The notes under the pieces: generated by a model
Database searches by the model: none
What the model was told of the DNA's origin: nothing
The model's input: only the letters and a program-made list of their open reading frames with translations
Program-made: the position numbers and the translations under genes
Origin: Meconema thalassinum
Lineage: Eukaryota; Arthropoda; Insecta; Orthoptera; Tettigoniidae
NCBI GenBank assembly: GCA_946902985.2
Contig: OX336395.1
Coordinates: forward strand, 12,936,708-13,000,707
Direction: 5' to 3'
DNA length: 64,000 nt
Part shown: positions 27,543 through 39,106 of the stretch, one piece after another
Layout: each line of letters opens with the position of its first letter
Position numbering within the stretch: the stretch's first letter is position 1

Positions 27543-30500
27543 TCTACTATATAAAGCTCAAATACCACTCACTGACTGACTCTCATTCATTCATCACGAA
27601 ATTTCAGAAACCACCGAATGGATTGGAATGAAATTTGGTATCCTGCTTCCTCAAGGGCCGCAAACGCCCACTAAGAAAGGATTTTTAGATATTCAGGTTC
27701 TAAAGGGGTGTTAAGGGGGAAGACCTGCATTTCATTGAAGAGCAATATCTCCCGATTGGTTTCATTGGGGGATGTGATACTCGGCATATAAACTCATCAT
27801 TAAAAATAAGAAGACATGTGTCGGATTGTTTTTCGATGTGGTGTATATTATGAGGTGAAAGGGGTGAAATGTGGGGGTTGAAGGATTACTAACGGAGCGT
27901 GTATCTCTTATACGACATAGGCGAGGAGTTTGGAACTCAGCCGAAAAAAATCAGCATTAAAAATAACTAAACAGGTGTTTTTTAATACTTTTATTATATT
28001 TTTCACGTCTTTTGGGGTCCGAAACCAACATGATATTTTGATGTTTTTTTTCTCCCATACATTTTTTGTTTCAGGTGATAGAATTATTTTCCACTAGGAC
28101 CTATGCTTATCAACTATATAAAGCTCAAATACCACTCACTGACTAACTCACTCATTCATTCATTACGAAATCTCAGAAACCACCGAATGGATTGGAATGA
28201 ATTTTGGTATCCAGCTTCCTCAATGGCCGCAAACGCCCACTAAGAAAGGATTTTTGGATATTCAGGCTCTAAAGGGGTGTTAAGGGGGTAGACCTGCATT
28301 TTATTGAATAGCAATATCTCCCGATTGGTTTCATTGGGGAATGTGATACTCAGCATATAAACTCATCATTAAAAATAAGAAGACTTGTGTCTGAGAGTTT
28401 TTCGATGTGGTGTATATTATGAGGTGAAAGGGGTGAAATGTGGGAGTTGAAGGATTCCTAACGGAGCGTGTTTCTCTTAAACGACATAGACGATATGTTT
28501 GGAACTCAGCCGAAAAAAAATCAGCATTGAAAATAACTAAACAGTCGTTTGACCGTTTTTTTCCATAAATCAAATTTAAGAGGCCCTTGGGGAGGGGTGA
28601 TAGTAATGGGGGGGGGGGACGTAATATGTCTGAGTGTAAAATTATACATGGCCTATGTTGTAGACAATAACACATTACGTCTTTTTTGTCTCTTGCTATT
28701 TCATCATACGACGAATACTTACGGAGTTATTAATGATTTTGTGCTTTTTGGCCGGAATTTTCAAGTCCCAGGAATTACATAAAAACTGATTCGAATGAAA
28801 TTTCAAAATATAGTTTCTTATAATACTTTTATTATATTTTTCACGTCTTTTAGGGTCCGAAACAAACATGATAATTTGATGTTTTTTTCTCCCTTGCATT
28901 TTTGGTTTCAGGTGATAGAATTATTTGTCACTACGGCCGATACTTATCTATCTACTATATAAAGCTCAAATACCACTCACTGACTAACTCACTCATTCAT
29001 TCATTACGAAATCTCAGAAACCACCGAATGAATTGGAATTAAATTTGGTATCCTGCTTCCTCAAGGGCCGCAAACGCCCACTAAGAAAGGATTTTTGGAT
29101 ATTCAGGTTCTAAAGGGGTGTCAAGGGGGTAGACATGCATTCCATTGAATAGCAATATCTACCGATTGGTTTCATTGGGGGATGTGATACTCGGCATATA
29201 AACTCATCATTAAAAATAAGAAGACATGTGTCTGAGGGTTTTTCGATGTGGTGTATATTATGAGGTGAAAGCGGTGAAAAGTGGGGGTTGAAGGATTCCT
29301 AACGGAGCGTGTATCTCTTAAACGACATAGGCGAGGAGTTTGGAACTCAGCCGAAAAAAATCAGCATTAAAAATAACTAAACAGGTGTTTGACCGTTTTT
29401 TTTTCATAAATCCAATTTAAGGGGCCCGTGGGGAGGGGTGAAATTATGGGGGGGGAAACGTATATGTCTGAGTGTAAAATTTTGCATGGCCTGTGTTGTA
29501 GGCAATAACACATTACATATTTTTTTGTTTCTTGCTATTTCATCATACGACGAATACTTACGGAGTTATTAATGATTTTGTACTTTTTGGCCGGAATTTT
29601 CAAAGTCCCAGGAATGACAAAAAATTGATTCGAATGAAATTTCAAAACATAGTTTTTTTAATACATTTCTTATGTTTTTCACGTCTTTTAGGGTCCGAAA
29701 CCAACATGATATTTTGATGGTTTTTTTCTCCCATGCATTTTTGGTTTCAGGGGATGGAATCATTCTCCACTAGGACCGATGCTTATCTACTATATAAAGC
29801 TCAAATACCACTCACTGACTAACTCACTCATTCATTCATCACGAAATCTCAGAAACCACCGAATGGATTGGAATGAAATTTGGTATCCAGCTTCCTCAAG
29901 AGCCGCAAACGCCCACTAAGAAAGGATTTTTGGATATTCAGGTTCTAAAGGGGTGTTAAGGGGGTAGACCTGCGTTTCATTGAATAGCAATATCTCCCGA
30001 TTGGTTTCATTGGGGGATGTGATTCTCGGCATATAAACTCATCATTAAAAATAAGAAGACATGTGTCTGAGGTTTTTTCGATGTGGTGTATATTATGAAG
30101 TGAAAGGGTTGAAAAGTGGGGGTTTAAGGATTCCTAAAGGAGCGTGCATCTCTTAAACGACATAGGCAAGGAGTTTGGAACTCAGCCGAAAAAATCAGCA
30201 TTATGAATAACTAAACAGGTGTTTGACCGTTTTTTTTTCATAAATCCAATTTAAGGGGCCCATGGCGAGGGGTGAAATTATGGGGGGGGGGGGGAACGTA
30301 ATATGTCTGAGTGTAAAATTATACATGGCCTATGTTGTAGACAATAACACATTACATCTTTTTTGTCTCTTGCTATTTCATCATACGACGAATACTTACG
30401 AAGTTATTAATGATATTGTACTTTTTGGCCGGAATTTTCAAAGTCCCAGGAATGACAAAAAATTGATTCGAATGAAATTTCAAAAGATAGTTTTTTTTAA

Positions 30501-31468
30501 TACTTTTATTATATTTTTCACGTTTTTTAGAGACCGAAACCAAAATGATATTTTGATGGTTTTTTTCTCCCATACATTTTTGTTTTCAGGTGATAGAATT
30601 ATTTTCCACTAGGACCGATGCTTATCTATCTACTATATAATGCTCAAATACCACTCACTGACTGACTTACTCATTCATTCATCACGAAATCTCAGAAACC
30701 ACCGAATGGATTGGAATGAAATTTGGTTTCCAGCTTCCTCAAGGGCCGCACGCTCCCACTAAGAATGGATTTTTGGATATTCAGGTTCTAAAGGGGTGTT
30801 AAGGGGGTAGACCTGCATTTCATTGAATAGCAATATCTCCCGATTAGTTTCATTGGAGAATGTGATACTCGGCATATAAACTCATCATTAAAAATAAGAA
30901 GACATGTGTCTGAGAGTTTTTCGATGTGGTGTATATTATGAGGTGAAAGGGGTGAAAAGTGGGGGTTGAAGGATTCCTAACGGAGCGTGTATCTCTTAAA
31001 AGACATAGGCGAGGGGTTTGGAACTCAGCCGAAAAAAAATCAGCATTAAAAATAAATAAACAGGCGTTTGACCGTTTTTTTTATAAATCCAATTTAAGGG
31101 GCCCATGGGGAGGGGTGAAAGTAATGGGGGGGGGGATCGTAATATGTCTGAGTGTAAAATTATACATGGTCTATGTTGTAGACAATAACACATTACATCT
31201 GTTTTGTCTCTTGCTATTTCATCATAAGACGAATACTTACGGAGTTATTAATGATTTTGTATATTTTGGCCGGAAGTTTCAGTCCCAGGAATGACATAAA
31301 AATTGATTCGAATGAAATTTCAAAAAATAGTTTCTTTTAATACTTTTATTATATTTTTCACGTATTTAAGGGTCCGAAACCAACATGATAATTTGATGGA
31401 TTTTTTCTCCCATGCATTTTTGGTTTCAGGTGATAGAATTATTTGTCACTACGGCCGATACTTATCTA
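27543..31468 (+). repeat. Higher-order repeat copy 6 (P-Q-R-S-T)
   Basis: P starts at 27543, Q 28110, R 28951, S 29786 and T 30629; 3,926 bp. It corresponds to copy 2 at +20,607 and shares the private variant atagacgat in Q. T has 'catcataagacg', shared with the T of copy 2. Confidence 0.92.
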
Positions 31469-34400
31469 TCTACTATATAAAGCTCAAATACCACTCACTG
31501 ACTGACTCTCATTCATTCATCACGAAATTTCAGAAACCACCGAATGGATTGGAATGAAATTTGGTATCCTGCTTCCTCAAGGGCCGCAAACGCCCACTAA
31601 GAAAGGATTTTTAGATATTCAGGTTCTAAAGGGGTGTTAAGGGGGAAGACCTACATTTCATTGAAGAGCAATATCTCCCGATTGGTTTCATTGGGGGATG
31701 TGATACTCGGCATATAAACTCATCATTAAAAATAAGAAGACATGTGTCGGATTGTTTTTCGATGTGGTGTATATTATGAGGTGAAAGGGGTGAAATGTGG
31801 GGGTTGAAGGATTACTAACGGAGCGTGTATCTCTTATACGACATAGGCGAGGAGTTTGGAACTCAGCCGAAAAAAATCAGCATTAAAAATAACTAAACAG
31901 GTGTTTTTTAATACTTTTATTATATTTTTCACGTCTTTTGGGGTCCGAAACCAACATGATATTTTGATGTTTTTTTTCTCCCATACATTTTTTGTTTCAG
32001 GTGATAGAATTATTTTCCACTAGGACCTATGCTTATCAACTATATAAAGCTCAAATACCACTCACTGACTAACTCACTCATTCATTCATTACGAAATCTC
32101 AGAAACCACCGAATGGATTGGAATGAATTTTGGTATCCAGCTTCCTCAATGGCCGCAAACGCCCACTAAGAAAGGATTTTTGGATATTCAGGCTCTAAAG
32201 GGGTGTTAAGGGGGTAGACCTGCATTTTATTGAATAGCAATATCTCCCGATTGGTTTCATTGGGGAATGTGATACTCAGCATATAAACTCATCATTAAAA
32301 ATAAGAAGACTTGTGTCTGAGAGTTTTTCGATGTGGTGTATATTATGAGGTGAAAGGGGTGAAATGTGGGAGTTGAAGGATTCCTAACGGAGCGTGTTTC
32401 TCTTAAACGACATAGGCGATATGTTTGGAACTCAGCCGAAAAAAAATCAGCATTGAAAATAACTAAACAGTCGTTTGACCGTTTTTTTCCATAAATCAAA
32501 TTTAAGAGGCCCTTGGGGAGGGGTGATAGTAATGGGGGGAGGGGACGTAATATGTCTGAGTGTAAAATTATACATGGCCTATGTTGTAGACAATAACACA
32601 TTACGTCTTTTTTGTCTCTTGCTATTTCATCATACGACGAATACTTACGGAGTTATTAATGATTTTGTGCTTTTTGGCCGGAATTTTCAAGTCCCAGGAA
32701 TTACATAAAAACTGATTCGAATGAAATTTCAAAATATAGTTTCTTATAATACTTTTATTATATTTTTCACGTCTTTTAGGGTCCGAAACAAACATGATAA
32801 TTTGATGTTTTTTTCTCCCTTGCATTTTTGGTTTCAGGTGATAGAATTATTTGTCACTACGGCCGATACTTATCTATCTACTATATAAAGCTCAAATACC
32901 ACTCACTGACTAACTCACTCATTCATTCATTACGAAATCTCAGAAACCACCGAATGAATTGGAATTAAATTTGGTATCCTGCTTCCTCAAGGGCCGCAAA
33001 CGCCCACTAAGAAAGGATTTTTGGATATTCAGGTTCTAAAGGGGTGTCAAGGGGGTAGACATGCATTCCATTGAATAGCAATATCTACCGATTGGTTTCA
33101 TTGGGGGATGTGATACTCGGCATATAAACTCATCATTAAAAATAAGAAGACATGTGTCTGAGGGTTTTTCGATGTGGTGTATATTATGAGGTGAAAGCGG
33201 TGAAAAGTGGGGGTTGAAGGATTCCTAACGGAGCGTGTATCTCTTAAACGACATAGGCGAGGAGTTTGGAACTCAGCCGAAAAAAATCAGCATTAAAAAT
33301 AACTAAACAGGTGTTTGACCGTTTTTTTTTCATAAATCCAATTTAAGGGGCCCGTGGGGAGGGGTGAAATTATGGGGGGGGAAACGTATATGTCTGAGTG
33401 TAAAATTTTGCATGGCCTGTGTTGTAGGCAATAACACATTACATATTTTTTTGTTTCTTGCTATTTCATCATACGACGAATACTTACGGAGTTATTAATG
33501 ATTTTGTACTTTTTGGCCGGAATTTTCAAAGTCCCAGGAATGACAAAAAATTGATTCGAATGAAATTTCAAAACATAGTTTTTTTAATACATTTCTTATG
33601 TTTTTCACGTCTTTTAGGGTCCGAAACCAACATGATATTTTGATGGTTTTTTTCTCCCATGCATTTTTGGTTTCAGGGGATGGAATCATTCTCCACTAGG
33701 ACCGATGCTTATCTACTATATAAAGCTCAAATACCACTCACTGACTAACTCACTCATTCATTCATCACGAAATCTCAGAAACCACCGAATGGATTGGAAT
33801 GAAATTTGGTATCCAGCTTCCTCAAGAGCCGCAAACGCCCACTAAGAAAGGATTTTTGGATATTCAGGTTCTAAAGGGGTGTTAAGGGGGTAGACCTGCG
33901 TTTCATTGAATAGCAATATCTCCCGATTGGTTTCATTGGGGGATGTGATTCTCGGCATATAAACTCATCATTAAAAATAAGAAGACATGTGTCTGAGGTT
34001 TTTTCGATGTGGTGTATATTATGAAGTGAAAGGGTTGAAAAGTGGGGGTTTAAGGATTCCTAAAGGAGCGTGCATCTCTTAAACGACATAGGCAAGGAGT
34101 TTGGAACTCAGCCGAAAAAATCAGCATTATGAATAACTAAACAGGTGTTTGACCGTTTTTTTTTTCATAAATCCAATTTAAGGGGCCCATGGCGAGGGGT
34201 GAAATTATGGAGGGGGGGAACGTAATATGTCTGAGTGTAAAATTATACATGGCCTATGTTGTAGACAATAACACATTACATCTTTTTTGTCTCTTGCTAT
34301 TTCATCATACGACGAATACTTACGAAGTTATTAATGATATTGTACTTTTTGGCCGGAATTTTCAAAGTCCCAGGAATGACAAAAAATTGATTCGAATGAA

Positions 34401-35226
34401 ATTTCAAAAGATAGTTTTTTTAATACTTTTATTATATTTTTCACGTTTTTTAGAGACCGAAACCAAAATGATATTTTGATGGTTTTTTTCTCCCATACAT
34501 TTTGGTTTTCAGGTGATAGAATTATTTTCCACTAGGACCGATGCTTTTCTATCTACTATATAATGCTCAAATACCACTCACTGACTGACTTACTCATTCA
34601 TTCATCACGAAATCTCAGAAACCACCGAATGGATTGGAATGAAATTTGGTTTCCAGCTTCCTCAAGGGCCGCACGCTCCCACTAAGAATGGATTTTTGGA
34701 TATTCAGGTTCTAAAGGGGTGTTAAGGGGGTAGACCTGCATTTCATTGAATAGCAATATCTCCCGATTAGTTTCATTGGAGAATGTGATACTCGGCATAT
34801 AAACTCATCATTAAAAATAAGAAGACATGTGTCTGAGAGTTTTTCGATGTGGTGTATATTATGAGGTGAAAGGGGTGAAAAGTGGGGGTTGAAGGATTCC
34901 TAACGGAGCGTGTATCTCTTAAAAGACATAGGCGAGGGGTTTGGAACTCAGCCGAAAAAAAATCAGCATTAAAAATAAATAAACAGGCGTTTGACCGTTT
35001 TTTTTATAAATCCAATTTAAGGGGCCCATGGGGAGGGGTGAAAGTAATGGGGGGGGGGATCGTAATATGTCTGAGTGTAAAATTATACATGGTCTATGTT
35101 GTAGACAATAACACATTACATCTGTTTTGTCTCTTGCTATTTCATCATACGACGAATACTTACGGAGTTATTAATGATTTTGTACTTTTTGGACGGAATT
35201 TTCAAGTCCCAGGAATTACATAAAAA
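31469..35226 (+). repeat. Higher-order repeat copy 7, T interrupted by insert
   Basis: P starts at 31469, Q 32036, R 32877, S 33712 and T 34552. T stops at 35226 in the A run of 'attacataaaaa' and resumes at about 39251 (ttgattcgaatg). It corresponds to copy 3 at +20,607 (shared ggggggagggg in Q), but the T unit has agaagacatg, gttgaagg and cataggcg where copy 3 has agaaggcatg, gtagaagg and cattggcg. Confidence 0.9.
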
Positions 35227-35457
35227 AGTCCTCTCGGCACGCCGGAAGGCGGAGGTAGATTTCACCGGACAGACTTGGAGATAGGCGAAAATAGGCAGAA
35301 TATGCAGGTTTTCGTAGAAGGATCAGACCTCATTTATGGCGTGAAAGTATTTTATAATTGGAGATTAATTAACTTTGTTTTTCTTCATTTTAAACATATT
35401 TTAAACATTTTATTGTCTTACGGGGACGGTAACCTTCTTGTCATTTGGAGTCCATTT

Positions 35458-36958
35458 TTAGCCTATTTTCAATTTTGAAAAATTAGGCTTATGAGATCAC
35501 CTTTTGTCCGTGTGTGTGTGTGTGTGTGCGAGGTGTGTGTGGGTCCCCCCCTAATAAAATCTAAACGGCGGGAGCGATTTCAGTGAAACTCGGTAAGTTC
35601 ATAGCACTGTTCCCGGCGACATCGACCGTGCCCATCGAATTTTGTTACGTCTCACCAATCCAACATGGCGGCTGTGCGAAATATTTCACTAGCATTCAGT
35701 ATCTCCGAAACTATAACGGATATCGCCCTGAAATTGTGTACGGTGATAAAGGGTACTACTAGAAGTTCACCTATGAAACTTACAAAAACCTGGTTACTAC
35801 ATAACCAACATGGCGGCCAAGCGAAGTGGAGACTTTTAAATAGACTTTTCTCGCGATTTAACTATCCAAACGTAATGAAAAATGGTACAGCAAATATTTA
35901 TACACATTGCAATGCACTGGAGTCTAATTTAGTTCAATTGTTTACATAACCTCAAAATGGCGGCTGTGCGAAATATTTCACTGACATTCTATATCCCCGA
36001 AACTATTACAGATATCACCCTGCAATTTTGTACGGTGATAAAGGGTACTGATACAAGTTTACCTATGTATAATTCATAAACCTGTAAAGTACAAAACGAA
36101 CATGGCGACCAAGCGAATTTGAAATATTTTAATAGACTTTTCTCGTGAGTTAACTCTCTGAGCGCAGTGAAATGTGGTACAGTAAATGATTTTGCAGATT
36201 GTAATGTACTGCCATCTAATTTAATTCAATTGTTTACATAACCTCAAAATGGCGGCTGTGCGAAATTTTAAAATTAAGTTTTTATTTCTTGTGTCGTAAT
36301 CATGCGATCGAAGTGAAAGTTTGAATAATGAACCTAGACAATAGTGACCTTGAATGGTACATAACTCTATGGCCTATACATATAACAATCCTAAATGGCA
36401 AGCTTCCGTAATATTTAGACGGTTCTCAATATCTATGAATCTTTTACAGCAACCAAACTGAAATTTTTATGTTCATAGAGACTATGAACATATGTTCACC
36501 TATAGGACTTTCAGTAACTTGGTGAGCACGAATCCAACATGGCGGCGACGCGAAGTATAATTATTTAAATGGACGTTTCTCGCGAAATAACTATCCGAGT
36601 GCCGTGAAACGTTGCACGTTTTAAATGCTTACACAAATGTTGATCCACTGGCATCTAATTTATTTCAATTGTTTGCATAATCACAAGATGGCTGCTGTGC
36701 GTAATTTTAAAATCTCGTTTTTACTTCTTGTGTTCTAATCATGCGATTGAAGTTTGAATACCACAGTTGCACAATAATCTTAATATAATAGTACAAAAAT
36801 AAAAATCCAACCTGGCGACCATCTGAAATATTTAGACGGTTCTCAATATCTACGAATCTGATACAGCAATTAAACTGATATTTTGTATGTTGATAGATGC
36901 AATTAACATGAGCAGGATATATGAAAATAGGCTGTACAGTTCTTCATGGAACTACTTG
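35458..36958 (+). mobile_element. Helentron-like non-autonomous element, copy 1
   Basis: The 5' end is TTAGCCTATTTTC, folding with a nearby aaaaattaggct (to 35489). The same motif appears inverted (gaaaataggct, 36923-36933) just inside the 3' end. A 3' hairpin follows (agttc-ttcatg-gaact, 36938-36953), then acttg. Asymmetric inverted ends plus a 3' hairpin and no long target duplication fit Helentron/Helitron2 structure. Inside are a TG microsatellite and nine diverged repeats of about 146 bp, each with ATGGCGGC or a variant, at 35665, 35810, 35957, 36102, 36249, 36395, 36539, 36688 and 36812. There is no Rep/helicase frame. The copy at 55,890-57,410 is the same family inverted. Confidence 0.65.
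35510..35541. repeat. TG microsatellite near the 5' end of Helentron-like copy 1
   Basis: A TG-repeat tract broken by gcgaggtg. It lies about 20 nt inside the 5' hairpin, at the same place as the CA tracts (on the opposite strand) of the other two Helentron-like elements. Confidence 0.85.
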
Positions 36959-37154
36959 TTATACTTGTGGTCACACTGTCCTTATGAAAGGTTTCGACAC
37001 TGATGTGTAACTATGTAACGGTCTGTTACTTCTTCACGCAAAATTATATCTCCCGCAGAGATGTTGGTTGGTTCCTCAGTTTAGGGGCTGCGACAACGCG
37101 GTCATATAACCCCGTGTACTTTGGGTGAGTGTAGAATTTGTCTGATAAACGGTG

Positions 37155-37205
37155 TGATGATGATGATGATGATAATTGTTGTTTTAAGGGGCCTAACATC
37201 TAGGT
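37155..37205 (+). repeat. GAT microsatellite with conserved arthropod repeat tail
   Basis: About six GAT units run into 'attgttgttttaaggggcc' and then 'taacatctagg'. From memory, GAT repeats followed by this ggggcctaacatctag string are common in dispersed repeats of several insect groups, probably as a LINE or SINE tail. No retrotransposon body can be identified here, so this is a remnant call. Confidence 0.5.
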
Positions 37206-37296
37206 GTGAATTGTGATGGCGGTATTAGTCTGTAATTCAGGTAAGGAATGCAGACGCTAAATTTCAAGCAGTAGTTCCTAATGTTGCTACCAGATA

Positions 37297-38263
37297 CTAA
37301 CGTCAACGCCACCCAGCTGTGAACTTGGCTACTAGATGCCACTTCAATCAGCAACTCGCAACGAACGTTGGAACTTCCCCTCCAAAGGAAAGCTTACTGA
37401 GGGATTTTTAGCGCTCTTAGAAAATCCGACGACTTTGGCCGGCTTTGAACCCGCGACCTTGGGCATAGAAGTTCAGCATGCTACCAGTTACGTCACCGAA
37501 GCCGCTTCACACTTAGTCAGATGGAAATGTGAATCTGATCTCGCGCAAGTGCGTTGTCATGGCAACGTCTGATGGCTCATCCCTCATCAATTTAGTAGTG
37601 TTGCCATGTCAACCACTGATAGCTCTTGGCATTTTCTTATAATTCCGAAATCATTTTTCTCATCCCTTGGCGCAATGGTGGCTCATATCAAAAATTCTTT
37701 CAGACAAACGTTTTAGGTAATTATTAGGGGAATATTGTCCATTTTGTACGGTTTTGATATTGTGCCTATTAGCAGAGATATGATTAATGTTTCCCGAAAA
37801 ATCACTTTTTCCCACCCCTTTGGTCAATGGTTGGTGCTATCAAAAAACGTTTCAAACATAAATTTCTGAGCTTTATCCGACACATAGTATGAACTTTGAA
37901 CGGATTCGATATTTCACATATTAAGAGAGTTATAGCAATATTTCATTTTTTCGAAAAAAAGTCCCCCATTTTCATCCCCTTCGACCGATTTAGCCCAGAA
38001 ACGAACTCGTCCGAGATTTTATGGGTATACATATTCGGTAAAAAATTCAAAGTGATTGGTGCAAAATTACGGCAGTTATCGTGTCCACAAGAAACTGATA
38101 TACATATATATACATATATTACATAAATTATATAAAAACTTTTGAACTGACGGTGGTTTTGGGGTCTGGGGGATGTGAAACGCGAAGATATGTCGAAATT
38201 TTCCGGAAATCGAAACATGGTACCCATTGCAATAGTTAGCTTTCTAATGAAATCTACCTAAAA
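37297..38263. repeat. SINE-containing unit, tandem copy 1
   Basis: First of two direct repeats of 0.97-0.99 kb. It runs from about 'atactaacgtcaacgcc' to 'aatctacctaaaa'. In order it holds a SINE-like tRNA-related segment, a stretch with gttgtcatggcaac, and about 150-bp sub-repeats of the type cacccctttggtcaatgg / gctatcaaaaa (starts near 37661, 37813, 37973). A short TA-rich tract near 38100 follows, then a conserved end (gaactgacggtggttttggg). The frames inside are not recognisable proteins. Confidence 0.75.
37438..37505 (-). repeat. tRNA-like SINE segment
   Basis: On the minus strand this reads like a tRNA-derived promoter. An A-box-like actggtagcatgc is followed about 30 nt later by a B-box-like gggttcaaagcc. 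It is a degenerate relative of the segment at 38,407 and too diverged to be a working tRNA gene. Confidence 0.5.
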
Positions 38264-38404
38264 TACTGCCGTCAACGACACCTAGCTGTGAACTTGGCTA
38301 CTAGATGCCACCTCAATCAGCAACTCGCAACGAACGTTGGAACTTCCCCTCCGAAGGAAAGCAAACTCAGGTTTTTTAGCGCTCTTAGTAAATCCGACGA
38401 CTTC

Positions 38405-38470
38405 AGCCGGGTTTGAACCCGCGACCTTGGGCATAGAAGTTCAGCATGCTACCAGTTCCGATACCGAAGT
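38405..38470 (-). repeat. tRNA-like SINE segment, second copy
   Basis: The minus strand shows a better B-box (gcgggttcaaacccggc) than the copy at 37,438, with the same A-box-like ctggtagcatgct upstream. The acceptor stem is not conserved, so a SINE remnant fits better than a tRNA gene. Confidence 0.5.
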
Positions 38471-39058
38471 CGCTTCCCACTGACATATGAAAACTGAATG
38501 TGATCTCGTGCAGTGGCGTTGTCATAGCAACTGCTGATGGTCATCCCTTATCAATTAAAAGTAAAGTTGTCATGGCAACCTCTCTTGGCACTTGGCATTT
38601 TCTTATAATTTAAATCATTTTGTTCACCCCGTGGCGTAATGGTGGGTCATATCGAAAATTCTTTCAGACAAAAGTTTTAGGTAATTATTGGAGGAATATT
38701 GTCCATTTTGTGCGGTTTTGATATTGTGCCTATTAACAGAGATATGATTAATGTTTCCCGAAAAACCCACTTTTTCCCACCCCTTTGGTCAATGGTTGGT
38801 GCTATCAAAAAACTTATTTGACATAAATTTTTGGCACTTATCCGACACATATTATGAACTTTGAAGGGATTCGATATTTCATGTATTAAGAGAGTTATAG
38901 CGATATTTCACTTTTTCGAAAAAAGCCCCCCATTTTTACCCCCTTTGACCGATTTTGCCCATTAACGAACTCGACCGAGATTTTATAGGGATACATATTA
39001 TGTAAAAAATTCAAAGTGATTGGTGCAAAATTACGGCTGTTATCGTGTCCACAAGAAA

Positions 39059-39061
<3 letters not shown>

Positions 39062-39102
<41 letters not shown>
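39062..39102. repeat. TA microsatellite
   Basis: About 20 TA repeats. The homologous site in the first tandem copy (near 38,100) is short (tacatatatatacatatatt), so the tract expanded after the unit duplicated. Confidence 0.9.

Positions 39103-39106
<4 letters not shown>

Larger units (their letters stand above)
1..35226 (+). repeat. Homogeneous satellite array with three-tier higher-order repeat
   Basis: About 44 unit starts are visible, each marked by TCTACTATATAA (or TCAACTATATAA in type Q), near 549, 1331, 2168, 3008, 3575, 4415, 5252, 6095, 6936 and so on to 34552. Spacings recur in a fixed order of 567, 841, 837, 842 and 840 bp, with inserted 832, 782 and 837 bp units. Each unit carries a CACTCACTGACTGACTCAC head, a central block (ggatttttggatattcagg to ggggcccatggggagg), a long G run and a T-rich tail ending in gatgcttatcta. 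Units of the same type in different higher-order copies look nearly identical, with differences mainly in G- and T-run length. Orientation is set by the Helitron-like TC end. I see no conserved protein; short frames inside are incidental. The left edge lies outside the window. Confidence 0.95.

Noticed and set aside
1..35226. CENP-B-box-like motif marking a centromeric satellite
   Set aside because: Searching by eye for ttcg....a..cggg in the unit found no convincing match; centromere identity cannot be claimed from sequence.
35665..36820. Possible CRISPR-like regular array
   Set aside because: The repeats are about 146 bp, diverged, and lie in a eukaryotic element with no short identical repeats or unique spacers.
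37438..37505. Functional tRNA gene
   Set aside because: A- and B-box-like strings exist, but the acceptor stem does not pair and the copy is part of a larger dispersed repeat; a SINE remnant fits better.
37336..37572. A 78-codon frame across the SINE segment
   Set aside because: It is a translation of the tRNA-like and flanking repeat sequence, and the second tandem copy does not preserve it.
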